Positions 7,127 through 14,976 of a stretch of 64,000 nt of DNA are shown one piece after another. How positions within the stretch are numbered: position 1 is the first letter of the stretch; each line of letters starts with the position of its first letter. Where the stretch lies: NCBI GenBank assembly GCA_028692035.1, contig JAQUYD010000009.1, forward strand, positions 23,371 to 87,370, given 5' to 3'. The notes below the pieces were generated by a model, which saw nothing but the letters and a program-made list of their open reading frames with translations, ran no database searches and had not been told where the DNA came from. The position numbers and the translations under genes were made by a program. The stretch is from Oscillospiraceae bacterium (GTDB lineage: Bacteria; Bacillota; Clostridia; Oscillospirales; Ruminococcaceae).

Positions 7127-7200
7127 TTTCCCTTGTTTCGGCTCATAAGGGCAAAAACAAGGGAAAATACATAAGGCTTAAACATTACAGCGGCGCGAAG
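7127..7200. repeat. Right copy of the flanking repeat; stem-loop after the integrase
   Basis: TTTCCCTTGTTT (7127-7138) and AAACAAGGGAAA (7155-7166) are perfect 12-bp inverted arms around CGGCTCATAAGGGCAA. The same order of motifs occurs at 4295-4365. It may act as the terminator of the integrase gene and may include the right attachment region. Confidence 0.5.
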
Positions 7201-7385
7201 CCTTGAAAATACAGGGTTTTCAGAGGAATTAGTAGATAAATTCCGATTTGTTGAGGTGCTCGTTGAAAAATTGTGGGGTAATTCTGAAAATCAATGGTGC
7301 ACTTCTATGCAGGGCTTTACCATATTGTGCGTTTCATAGCAAAAACCCTTACTTGCGTAAAATGGATGGAGTTTTTTATTTCTGA
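7201..7385. other. Intergenic DNA to the right of the integrase
   Basis: No gene, promoter or tRNA is recognised. If the module integrated site-specifically, the right junction with the host is most likely in this AT-rich stretch, but no exact short duplication with the left side was found by eye. Confidence 0.3.
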
Positions 7386-7388
7386 TAA

Positions 7389-7418
7389 AAAAAGAGGAAG
7401 GCATCCCTTCCTCTTTTT
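7389..7418. terminator. Bidirectional intrinsic terminator
   Basis: AAAAAGAGGAAGG / CCTTCCTCTTTTT, a perfect 13-bp stem with the loop CATC and A/T tracts on both sides. It ends the PrsA-like gene on the minus strand and shields it from the integrase module. Confidence 0.9.
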
Positions 7419-7455
7419 CATTGTGTAAGAACCTAACGCAAAATAGGGATTTCGC

Positions 7456-8517
7456 TTAGCCAAGCATTTTCTTGGCGGCATACCGTTTGACTGCCGAATT
7501 GTTAAAGGTGATTTCTAACGATTCACCCCATTGGGATACCGCTTCCAAAAACTCATCGTTCTTTGCAGCAGAGAGGATCGATTCCCGGTTTTCTTCAAAG
7601 TTTTTCTCATCGGCCATCGGATCCAGTTTTTTGATCAGAATCAGCGCCTCGTCGGTAGTGACAACCCTCATTTCATCCGTAGCCATTTCTTTCGCCGCAG
7701 TGACCATGGCCGCAGGGTAATAGGATTCAGAAGAAGCGGAAATGGTATAATCGAAGTAATCGTCCTCACGGGTGGGCAGATCCGCCTCGGCAGTACCGCT
7801 TTCGAGCGAAAGGGTCCGCTCGGTTTCCTTTAAAAGAGAGACGAAGTCTTCACCAGCCCGGGCCCGGGTAATCATCTCATTGGCCAGATCCTTGCGTTTT
7901 TGCAAATCGTCGCCTTCCAGATCTTTGATCGAAATGGAGACATACTGAATGTGCTGATAATTCTCTGCATAGTAGCTTTTCAGTTCAGCGTCGCTGACCT
8001 CTTTTTCGCCGCCTTTTCCATAGATCGAGTCAAAAATCTTCCGGGAACGATAGCGGGACTCGACCTGCAAGCGGATGGAGTCTTTGGAAACGCCCGTTTC
8101 CTCGTAAGAATCCTTGCCTTGGGACCAGTAATTCTCGACCTCCTGGGTAATGAGCGCTTCGTCCGCCTCGTCAAAGGTAAAGCCCAATTCGTTAAATTGG
8201 TTGAGCACAGCAAAATAATCCTTGATGCTGTCTTTGGTCTCATCGGTGATCCAATCGTTCAGGGCCTTGCCGTCCAGGCTGTTTTTCCATACGTCGCCGG
8301 TATCGACCGATGCTGCGTCTTCGGCATACATCTGTTGCAACACTGAAACGGCATAGGAATAGTTGTTGGAAAGATTCAAAATATATAATCCTGCGGGAAG
8401 GGTCGTATCTCCGGATTTGGCAATCCAGTTCGTTCCGCTGTTCAACGTACAGCCACCGAGCGCCAGTACCATCATCAATGCCAGAACAAGCGCAAGAGCA
8501 GATTTTAATCGCTTCAT
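7456..8517 (-). CDS. PrsA-like peptidyl-prolyl isomerase lipoprotein
   Basis: The start at 8517 (AGGAG upstream) yields a 353-residue protein beginning with a lipoprotein signal peptide, lipobox LGGC (Cys about 22). Residues 25-190 are helical and resemble the SurA/PrsA N-terminal chaperone part; residues 195-310 have the parvulin-like order (SDAELKSYYAENYQHIQYVSI, then a helix with ARAGEDFVSLLKE, then late strands around VVTTDEALILIKKL). Several parvulin active-site positions look altered, so chaperone activity may outweigh isomerase activity. It would act on the outer membrane face, assisting folding of secreted proteins. It is a single-gene transcript. Confidence 0.75.
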   Translation of the reverse strand: MKRLKSALALVLALMMVLALGGCTLNSGTNWIAKSGDTTLPAGLYILNLSNNYSYAVSVLQQMYAEDAASVDTGDVWKNSLDGKALNDWITDETKDSIKDYFAVLNQFNELGFTFDEADEALITQEVENYWSQGKDSYEETGVSKDSIRLQVESRYRSRKIFDSIYGKGGEKEVSDAELKSYYAENYQHIQYVSISIKDLEGDDLQKRKDLANEMITRARAGEDFVSLLKETERTLSLESGTAEADLPTREDDYFDYTISASSESYYPAAMVTAAKEMATDEMRVVTTDEALILIKKLDPMADEKNFEENRESILSAAKNDEFLEAVSQWGESLEITFNNSAVKRYAAKKMLG

Positions 8518-8587
8518 ATTTTCATTACTCCTAAACCAAGTTTTTGAACAGCCTGCCCGCCAAAAGGGACAGGCTATAACTTTTCCT

Positions 8588-8617
8588 ATTATACACAACG
8601 CGGTGAAAAAAGTCCAG
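8588..8617 (-). promoter_or_regulatory. Probable promoter of the PrsA-like gene
   Basis: On the minus strand CTGGAC (8617-8612) and TATAAT (8593-8588) are 18 bp apart, 70 bp upstream of the chosen start. The -10 is consensus and the -35 weak. Confidence 0.5.
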
Positions 8618-8676
8618 AAACATCTCGTGAATTTTTGGCATGAAAAAAGGGGGGCGCCTATCCGCGCAAAAAAAAG

Positions 8677-8705
8677 TTGAGAATCGGGCGGCGGAATGAT
8701 AGTAT
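8677..8705 (+). promoter_or_regulatory. Probable promoter of the LytM-like gene
   Basis: TTGAGA (8677-8682), a 17-bp spacer and TAGTAT (8700-8705), 21 bp upstream of the ATG at 8727. Confidence 0.5.
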
Positions 8706-8726
8706 AAAAGAAAAGGAGGGGAGACG

Positions 8727-10313
8727 ATGAGCCAAAGTGGAAAACTGATCGCGGTGGCGGTGCTTTTGTCATTGCTGGCGATCCTATCAGGGGTCTTCTT
8801 CGGGCGGGAAAAGATTCCGGAGATCCGGAATGATATGGATGTCTGGGTCAGCCGGCAGGATCAAAACATCCTACACCGCCTGTCCGACAGCGAAAAAGCC
8901 CTGCTGATCGACATCCTTTCCCACCAGCAAAAGCTGGAAAACGGCGGCATGTATGATGATTTTGTGCTGTCCTTTGCCGCATATAAAGACGGGGACGAGG
9001 TGTTACAACCTTCTTTATACCGCCTGACAGATGGAACCAATGAATTCGTCATGAAATACCCGGATGACAGCTGCTACTCGCTGGATACCCGGTCGGTGCT
9101 GCAACTTTTGACCAGCGATACGCTGGATGGGTTGTTTGACTATATCGAAAACGCCCCTAGTATGACGGTGACCCAAAAAAGCCAAAGCCTGACGCTGCAC
9201 TGTATCGAAAACGGCTGGCAGTATAAGAAAATCGACAACAGCATTTTTATGGACGGCGTGCTGGTCCAGGACGGACAAACGCTTCTGGATGCGGCGGATG
9301 GCCAGGACATTGGATTGTCGTTTTCGGTAGAGCCCCAAACGGTTCAGATTGAAATTTCATTGATAGACAGGTCGGAAATCGTCTTCGCGGGGGACGCAGA
9401 CCAACTTCGCCAATTTAGCCCGCCAATCAGTGCGTTGTACCGGATGCAGGTAACCGCCGAATGGACAGAAACCGCCACGCGGCGCTATTCAGGGCGGTGC
9501 CTGTATGCTTTGGTGCTGCAGGTGAAAAAGGAAGCGGAGGTTTTTGTTTCGGAAAACAAGGTGATGCAGGGGGGCCTTTTGGAGGTGACGGTCACCAATC
9601 CAGAAGACCCCGGCAGCCTCCGGGTGACAACAGACCTTGGCCAGGCCGGGCCATTTGTCAAGCAGGAGGAGGGCTTTTACACCTGCCTAGTTGTAGCCCA
9701 AAACGCAGGCAGCTATCCGCTTTTTGTTTCCGGAACCGGTGTGAGCGGGGAACATCAAATTGAGGTAATTGCTACAACGCGAGACGAACAAGTGCAGCAG
9801 GATTTCCCCCTGTTGCGGGAAGCGGGCGAAGGGGCGCAAGCGCTCCAGTCTTTTGAAGAAACTTGGCTGGCGCTGGGCAAAACGGCCGCAACAGATAAAT
9901 ACTGGAACGGATTGTTCCAACCGCCGCTGGCGGGTGATCCTGTACTAGGATTTGGGCAACGCTTTTCGGGGCAACCTGACCAGATGGACGGGACTTTCTG
10001 GTGGCAGGTAGAGGAAGATACGCAGGTTATGGCCTCTAACGTGGGCATTGTCGCGTTTGTAGGCGAACTGGATTCCGGCGGACGGGCTGTGGCGATCCAC
10101 CACGGACTGGGGCTTTACACCTGGTATTACGGATTGACCGAAACGCTGGTGGAGCAGGGCGACGTGATCCTTTCCGGCGAAATACTAGGCTCTGTTCTCC
10201 CGGAAGACGACATTGCCTGGTGCGGCGTACAGGCTACACTGTCTGGCGCTCCGTTGGATTTGGGACAGCTGTGGGAAAAGCCTTGGCTGGAAAGTCCCCC
10301 ACCTGCCAGATAA
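8727..10313 (+). CDS. Membrane-anchored protein with degenerate LytM/M23 domain
   Basis: A 528-residue protein. A signal anchor (residues 6-24) precedes a long extracytoplasmic region of strand-rich sequence (about 50-400) that includes an Ig-like part near 285-355 (VFVSENKVMQGGLLEVTV...). The last 100 residues follow the LytM/M23 pattern: FGQRFSGQ near 413, then VAIHHGLGLYTWYYGL and GDVILSGEILGSV. The zinc ligands of active M23 enzymes are missing: no His in the GxxxHxGxD position, and the HxH His is Gly. It is probably a non-catalytic LytM protein, like those that activate or localise cell-wall hydrolases (EnvC-type) or form sporulation complexes. GGAGG precedes the start. Confidence 0.75.
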   Translation: MSQSGKLIAVAVLLSLLAILSGVFFGREKIPEIRNDMDVWVSRQDQNILHRLSDSEKALLIDILSHQQKLENGGMYDDFVLSFAAYKDGDEVLQPSLYRLTDGTNEFVMKYPDDSCYSLDTRSVLQLLTSDTLDGLFDYIENAPSMTVTQKSQSLTLHCIENGWQYKKIDNSIFMDGVLVQDGQTLLDAADGQDIGLSFSVEPQTVQIEISLIDRSEIVFAGDADQLRQFSPPISALYRMQVTAEWTETATRRYSGRCLYALVLQVKKEAEVFVSENKVMQGGLLEVTVTNPEDPGSLRVTTDLGQAGPFVKQEEGFYTCLVVAQNAGSYPLFVSGTGVSGEHQIEVIATTRDEQVQQDFPLLREAGEGAQALQSFEETWLALGKTAATDKYWNGLFQPPLAGDPVLGFGQRFSGQPDQMDGTFWWQVEEDTQVMASNVGIVAFVGELDSGGRAVAIHHGLGLYTWYYGLTETLVEQGDVILSGEILGSVLPEDDIAWCGVQATLSGAPLDLGQLWEKPWLESPPPAR

Positions 10314-10320
10314 TCTGCAA

Positions 10321-10358
10321 AAAAGAACCCGACAGAAGCGAATCTGTCGGGTTCTTTT
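10321..10358. terminator. Bidirectional terminator between convergent genes
   Basis: AAAAGAACCCGACAGA / TCTGTCGGGTTCTTTT, 16-bp stem with a 6-nt loop. It serves the LytM-like gene (plus) and the serine hydrolase gene (minus). Confidence 0.9.
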
Positions 10359-10387
10359 ATTTCAAATCGGACCGTTGGGAAATTTGG

Positions 10388-11764
10388 TTACGGCTGGCGG
10401 GCCAACATGCGCCCGCCGTACCGCACGGCAAAAACGTCGCCGCCCGCGTCGTGGAAAAGCGTGAGATCCGACCAGGTCAGCTTGGATTGCAGCCAAAGGA
10501 TATCCGGCGGGCCAAAGCGGTATTCACAAAGCCTGCCGGAAGAATGGATCTGTAGCCCAGAACTGGCCGTGGAAATCAGGATGTCGCTGCCCTCCGGCGA
10601 AACATACTGGCCGCAGGCTTTTTGCTGAAGGGCCACGGGCCAAGGGCTGGCAGCAACAGGTGGTACCGGACGGGGTTCCAATCCCAGGCACCAGCGCATG
10701 GCGGCTTCGGCAACGGCGGTAGAAGGGACCCCGCTGGTGTTGCACAAAACCACCACGCCGTACCCCGCGTCCGGGCAAAAGCTGATGGCGGAGGACACCC
10801 CTGTCAGGCTGCCGCCATGGCCAAAGATCGGGCACCCGGCCAGCGCTCCGACGGAAAGGCCGTACCCATATCCGGCGCTGGGACGGTAAGAAGCGTGCGA
10901 AGTGGTCATATCCCGGAACGAACCGACGCTGATCAAGGGCGCACCCGCCTGAAGATATAATTGCAAATAACGCTCCATGTCCCGAATGGTAGATTTCATG
11001 GCGCCACCGCCCATCATCACAAAGGCATCGTCGTGATAGTCTCGGGTAATGAGCAGCTTCCCGTCCCGCTCTTCGTACAGAGTTGCCGCGTTGACGTCGG
11101 CAGCAGGAGGCAAAAAACCGCAGCCGCTGCGATCCATCCCCAACGGACGGAGAATCCGTTTTTTCATGTAATCGGCGTAGGTGTCTTCTCCCCCCTGGGT
11201 GCGGATGATGTCGGAGAGAAGGCCAAAGCTGTCGTTAGAATAGCTGAAATATTCGCCTGGCTGGCCCAATGGCTTTTCCTGCGCGTTCAATCCGGCGCAG
11301 ACCTCCAGTATGGCCTCTTCGGAAAAAGGAACGCTGTATGCCAGGTCTACCCCACCGTTCCACATCCCCATTTTGCGGGCCAGCGGTTCTACGGTGTTGC
11401 GCGCCACCGGCCAAAACCCGCCCGCATGGCTCATGAGATGGCGAACCAGCACCGGCTGCGGCTGATGGGCATTTTGGAACGCGGGAATATAGCGGCTCAC
11501 CGGCGCGTTCAGGTCGATTTTTCCCTGCTCGGCCAGCCGCAGGACCGCCAGGCAGGTGAAGGACTTGCTCACCGATGCCAAACCAAAAATGGTATCCTTG
11601 TCGATTAAAAGCTTACGCTCTCGGTCGCGGAATCCGAAAAACAGCTCCTGTACTGGCTGTTCCCGGTCTACGATTGCGACGGCGATACCAGCAGCGCCAT
11701 AGGTGCGGATCACTTCGTCGACGTAGGATTCAAAGGAAGCGGACAGGGCAAGATTGAGCGGCAT
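10388..11764 (-). CDS. Class C beta-lactamase-family serine hydrolase
   Basis: The 458-residue protein has the penicillin-binding/AmpC fold (PF00144). Visible motifs are SVSK (nucleophile Ser64, Lys67), YSN (Tyr175-Asn177) and HGG (His316-Gly318) in the KTG position. The N-terminus has no signal peptide, so it is predicted to be cytoplasmic, unlike true beta-lactamases. Family members include esterases, D-amino peptidases and EstB-like enzymes. A small C-terminal beta domain (about 365-458) recalls the Pab87/lipocalin-like extension. The real substrate cannot be told from sequence. GGAGG lies eight bases upstream of the start. The next upstream gene, a MATE transporter, ends 70 bp away and may be cotranscribed. 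Confidence 0.8.
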   Translation of the reverse strand: MPLNLALSASFESYVDEVIRTYGAAGIAVAIVDREQPVQELFFGFRDRERKLLIDKDTIFGLASVSKSFTCLAVLRLAEQGKIDLNAPVSRYIPAFQNAHQPQPVLVRHLMSHAGGFWPVARNTVEPLARKMGMWNGGVDLAYSVPFSEEAILEVCAGLNAQEKPLGQPGEYFSYSNDSFGLLSDIIRTQGGEDTYADYMKKRILRPLGMDRSGCGFLPPAADVNAATLYEERDGKLLITRDYHDDAFVMMGGGAMKSTIRDMERYLQLYLQAGAPLISVGSFRDMTTSHASYRPSAGYGYGLSVGALAGCPIFGHGGSLTGVSSAISFCPDAGYGVVVLCNTSGVPSTAVAEAAMRWCLGLEPRPVPPVAASPWPVALQQKACGQYVSPEGSDILISTASSGLQIHSSGRLCEYRFGPPDILWLQSKLTWSDLTLFHDAGGDVFAVRYGGRMLARQP

Positions 11765-11833
11765 AGATGATTCCTCCCTTTTTAGAAAAAATAAGGCCGG
11801 AAGAAATTTTCTCCCAGCCAGGCAACATTCGGC

Positions 11834-13201
11834 TTAGTCGGCAGCCAGATTGCGAACCCAGCGGCCCCGCTTCAAAAACCAAAACGCAATAAACATTTTT
11901 ACAAGATCCAGTAGTTCCACTGTGATATACAGTGGGACAACGCCGATCGGCGTGAAAATGGACAGAAGGGTGGACACGGTCACCGGCCCAACCCAAAGGA
12001 AACCGGAGTCGATCAACATGGTAGAAAAAGTGTCGCCGCCGGCCCGCAACACAAAAAAGGTACAGACGTTGACAACGTAGATCGGCATCAAGCAGCTTTT
12101 GATGCGAATCAACACCTCGAGAGCATAAATCGCATCGTCGCTTAAAACATACAATTGGTGGATGTATGGGGCAACGCAGAACAACACCGCCCCCAGCACC
12201 ATGGAGACCATCACCCCAAAGACGATGATTTTTTTCGCATCTGCCTTGGCTTCGTCCAGCTTTCCGGCACCCAATTTCCCGCCGATAAAAATGGCAACAG
12301 CAGAAGAAAGGCCGCCGAAAACGATAAACGCCAGGTTCATGACCGTATCAACCACCGAGATTGCCGCCACTAGCAGCTCATCCGTGCGCATATAGGACTT
12401 AAACACAAGAGAGGTGCCGATGGAAAAGAACAGCTCGTTGGCGGTGAGGGGGATCGCCTTGGCTAACATGCTTTTCATCAAAGGCCAATCTAGAAAAATA
12501 AGCCCCTTCAAATCCAGCTTGTAGAAATGCCTGCGGCGGATCAACAGTGCCAAATAAATGCTCATTTCCAGTAATCGGGCGATCATGGTCGCCAGCGCCG
12601 CGCCCTTTACCCCCATGGCGGGAGCGCCGAATTTTCCGTAGATCAGTATGTAGTTTAGGATCGTGTTGGTCAGTACGGTGATAATGCCGACCTTCAGCTG
12701 GATCTTGTTCAGCCCAATGGCGCGCATGGCCATCATGCAGGTAATCGAGATCCCATACGGAATATAGGTAAATTTGGCATAAGAGATATAGTCAATCCCC
12801 AAATCGACAATCTCAGGTGTGCGGGAAAATAGGTGAAGGGTCCATTCCGGCGCAAACAACAGCACCCCGGTAAAAATCGCCATGATGAAAAAGCCGACGG
12901 TGAGGTTGATATTGAGGATCTTTTGGCACCGCTCATTTTTACCGGCGCCATAGTTTTGGGCAATGTAGATGCCCGCAGCGCCGCACAACCCGAACATGAT
13001 GGAGGCCGCGATCATATAAAAACGGTTGGCGACGGTGACGGCGGTCAAGGCGGTTTGCCCTACCCCGCCGACCATGACGTTATCAATCAGGTTGACAAAG
13101 GAAGTGACAAACTGCTGCGCCATAATGGGAAGGGCGATGCTGGTCACCTGCTTGTAGAAAAGTTTATCGCCAAAAAAACTTTTGATCTGAAACTTCGACA
13201 T
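11834..13201 (-). CDS. MATE-family multidrug/toxin efflux transporter (1 of 3)
   Basis: 455 residues with twelve predicted hydrophobic segments in two halves, the MatE fold. The N-half starts FYKQVTSIALPIMAQQFVTSFVNLIDNVMVG and carries the family GAGKNERCQKIL turn; the C-half has the matching IFIGGKLGAGKLDEAK turn. MATE proteins export cationic drugs or metabolites in exchange for Na+ or H+. The start has AAGGAG upstream, and a consensus promoter lies at 13271-13300. It is cotranscribed, or nearly so, with the serine hydrolase gene downstream. The substrate is unknown. Confidence 0.85.
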   Translation of the reverse strand: MSKFQIKSFFGDKLFYKQVTSIALPIMAQQFVTSFVNLIDNVMVGGVGQTALTAVTVANRFYMIAASIMFGLCGAAGIYIAQNYGAGKNERCQKILNINLTVGFFIMAIFTGVLLFAPEWTLHLFSRTPEIVDLGIDYISYAKFTYIPYGISITCMMAMRAIGLNKIQLKVGIITVLTNTILNYILIYGKFGAPAMGVKGAALATMIARLLEMSIYLALLIRRRHFYKLDLKGLIFLDWPLMKSMLAKAIPLTANELFFSIGTSLVFKSYMRTDELLVAAISVVDTVMNLAFIVFGGLSSAVAIFIGGKLGAGKLDEAKADAKKIIVFGVMVSMVLGAVLFCVAPYIHQLYVLSDDAIYALEVLIRIKSCLMPIYVVNVCTFFVLRAGGDTFSTMLIDSGFLWVGPVTVSTLLSIFTPIGVVPLYITVELLDLVKMFIAFWFLKRGRWVRNLAAD

Positions 13202-13270
13202 ATCGGCTCCTTTCTTTATGGTAAAACAGGATAGAGAAGGTCGTCTTAAAATGTATTAGGTAGTTTGATC

Positions 13271-13300
13271 AGTATAGCAAAAATGGGGCATAAATGTCAA
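13271..13300 (-). promoter_or_regulatory. Promoter of the first MATE gene
   Basis: On the minus strand TTGACA (13300-13295), an 18-bp spacer and TATACT (13276-13271), about 70 bp upstream of the start codon. Confidence 0.75.
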
Positions 13301-13334
13301 TGGAACTAGAAAATCTTTTCGGAACAAAACCTGG

Positions 13335-13363
13335 TTGCACAGCATTGGTGTTTTCGGTACAAT
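13335..13363 (+). promoter_or_regulatory. Promoter of the patatin gene
   Basis: TTGCAC (13335-13340), a 17-bp spacer and TACAAT (13358-13363), placing the start of transcription a few bases before the G-rich ribosome site of the gene at 13383. Confidence 0.7.
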
Positions 13364-13382
13364 AAAGAAAAGGGGGGGTGTT

Positions 13383-14690
13383 ATGGGTAAGAAGGCGGTG
13401 GTCCTTGGAGGCGGCGGTTCCCGCGGATCCTACCAGGTCGGCGTGTGGAAAGCACTGCTGGAGCTTGGGTTTGACTACGAGATCGTCACCGGCACTTCGG
13501 TAGGGGCTCTCAACGGCGCGCTAATGGTGCAAAAGGATTATGAACTGGCGCAAACCATGTGGCAGCAGTTAAAGACCCGTGACGTCATGGACGTGGAGGT
13601 CACGGACAAGGTGGAAAGCCCCAAAGACTTTACAGATAAGGCGGGAGCGTTTATTGCTGAGATGGTTAAAAACGGCGGCGCAGATCCCCGGCCGTTGGAA
13701 CAGATGCTCCGATCCTATATCGACGAGGAAAAAATCCGGGTTTCCCCGGTGGAATTCGGGTTTATGACGGTGGAATACCCAAAGCTGGAACCCAAGGTTC
13801 TCACCAAAGAAACGGTCCCAACCGGGGAGCTGGTGGATTATCTGATGGCCAGCGCCGCCTGCTTTCCGGCGATGCAGGCACGGGTGATCGGCGACAAAAC
13901 CTATATCGACGGCGGATACTCCGACAATGTGCCGGTAAAAGTCGCGGTGGATTTGGGCGCCGACGATATCGTGGCGGTGGATTTGGAGGCCATTGGGGTG
14001 ATACGAAAAATGGAGTTTCCGGCCGTGCGGCTGCGGTACCTGAAAAGCCGGTGGGATCTGGGTATTTTTCTATTGTTTGACAGCGACATGACCGCTCGCA
14101 ACATCCAGCTGGGCTATTTGGAGACCCTGAAAGCTTTTGGCAAGCGGGAGGGCTGCCTGTACACCTTTCTGCCTGGCGAGGGGGAAGCGCTGTACCGCCG
14201 GGTGGAAAAACAATCGGACTTATTGCTGGCCAAAAGTGGAATGTACCCGATCCCAGGCAGCACCTATCCGGCACAGGCACGGGCGCAGCGCAAGCTGCGG
14301 CAGATGCTGGACCGGCCGGATGGTCGGTTGGATGGCAGCATGATTGCGTTAGCCTGCTGTGAAGCGGCGGCCCGGCTGTTAGGCGTTCCGCCGTTGGAGG
14401 CGTACACCGCCGCGTCGATAGAGGCGGCGGTGCTGGAGCGCTATCTCCAGTTGGAAACGGAAAAAGTTCCACAAAGCCTGGCCGCCCGTTCCGCCAAGGA
14501 GCTGACCCGCCATCTGATGGGGCTGGAACGGCAGATGGTGTTGCTGTATTGTTGCCGGTGCCTGGACGAAATGATGGACGGGCATTTCTCTCCTGCAGCG
14601 GCGCGGGCCCTTTGCTCGGCTGTAACCGAGGAGTTTTTGGCAGCGATGTATCTGTGCAGTTTGCGCTCCACGCGGGAAAAAGAGGAATAA
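13383..14690 (+). CDS. Patatin-like phospholipase
   Basis: The ATG at 13383 is used; the longer frame from 13335 would begin inside the promoter. The 435-residue protein has the patatin fold in residues 4-200: oxyanion loop GGGGSRG (9-15), nucleophile elbow GTSVG (Ser39) and the catalytic Asp in DGGYSDN (Asp176). These form the Ser-Asp dyad of bacterial lipid acyl hydrolases. Residues about 270-435 form a helical, Leu/Ala/Cys-rich extension without a family I recognise. There is no signal peptide, so it acts in the cytoplasm or on the inner membrane face. It stands upstream of the serine operon, whose promoter begins right after its stop. Confidence 0.85.
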   Translation: MGKKAVVLGGGGSRGSYQVGVWKALLELGFDYEIVTGTSVGALNGALMVQKDYELAQTMWQQLKTRDVMDVEVTDKVESPKDFTDKAGAFIAEMVKNGGADPRPLEQMLRSYIDEEKIRVSPVEFGFMTVEYPKLEPKVLTKETVPTGELVDYLMASAACFPAMQARVIGDKTYIDGGYSDNVPVKVAVDLGADDIVAVDLEAIGVIRKMEFPAVRLRYLKSRWDLGIFLLFDSDMTARNIQLGYLETLKAFGKREGCLYTFLPGEGEALYRRVEKQSDLLLAKSGMYPIPGSTYPAQARAQRKLRQMLDRPDGRLDGSMIALACCEAAARLLGVPPLEAYTAASIEAAVLERYLQLETEKVPQSLAARSAKELTRHLMGLERQMVLLYCCRCLDEMMDGHFSPAAARALCSAVTEEFLAAMYLCSLRSTREKEE

Positions 14691-14695
14691 AACGC

Positions 14696-14724
14696 TTGAC
14701 AACTGGATAGGATGGGTGTAAGAT
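14696..14724 (+). promoter_or_regulatory. Promoter of the serine operon leader
   Basis: TTGACA (14696-14701), a 17-bp spacer and TAAGAT (14719-14724). Transcription would start near 14731, about 245 nt before the serC start codon. Confidence 0.8.
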
Positions 14725-14749
14725 AGCTCCATAATCTTTTGGAAAGGAA

Positions 14750-14916
14750 CGTACGCAGATGAAAGTTCGCTTTTATGCAATTTCATCATCTTGTTGTTCA
14801 GACACTTCTTCAGTGCCTGCGCTTGGCGTACGCTTTTTTCACAACGATTGATTGCCGGGGTCCTGCGTAAACAGCAACAAGAGGGATTTTGGACAGTCTA
14901 TACCAGTCGTGAAAGC
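14750..14916 (+). promoter_or_regulatory. Alternative RNA structures of the serine leader
   Basis: CGTACGC (14750-14756) pairs with GCGTACG (14826-14832), which is followed by six T, giving an early terminator-like stem that encloses the peptide's coding region. The T-rich GCTTTTTTCAC (14832-14842) can instead pair with GTGAAAGC (14909-14916), the 5' side of the final terminator, with three unpaired T. A ribosome stalled on the Ser codons would leave 14832-14842 free for this antiterminator pairing, whereas one that reaches the stop at 14849-14851 would mask it. Pairings were found by eye, without energy calculation. Confidence 0.45.
14759..14851 (+). CDS. Ser/Cys-rich leader peptide upstream of serC
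   Basis: A 30-codon ORF with AAGGA ten bases before the ATG. Residues 9-18 read SSSCCSDTSS: six serine codons (TCA, TCA, TCT, TCA, TCT, TCA) and two cysteine codons within ten positions. It lies between a strong promoter and an intrinsic terminator, immediately upstream of serC-serA. Short peptides rich in the end product of the operon are the mark of ribosome-mediated attenuation. Scarce charged tRNA-Ser would stall the ribosome at 14783-14812 and change folding of the RNA downstream. The Cys codons fit, since cysteine is made from serine. The regulatory role is inference. Confidence 0.7.
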   Translation: MKVRFYAISSSCCSDTSSVPALGVRFFHND

Positions 14917-14944
14917 CGAAGAGCGTATGCTCTCCGGCTTTTTT
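14913..14944 (+). terminator. Attenuator terminator before serC
   Basis: AAGCCG-A-AGAGC / GCTCT-C-CGGCTT with the loop GTAT and one internal mismatch, followed by TTTT. It ends 32 bp before the serC ATG and after the promoter and leader, so it must be bypassed for the operon to be expressed. Confidence 0.8.
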
Positions 14945-14976
14945 GTTTGCAATTTTAACTTGGGAGGTAATAAGAA

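Noticed and set aside
14731..14944. T-box before serC
   Set aside because: No T-box sequence (AGGGTGGNACCGCG type) or specifier stem is visible. The Ser-rich ORF explains the leader better.
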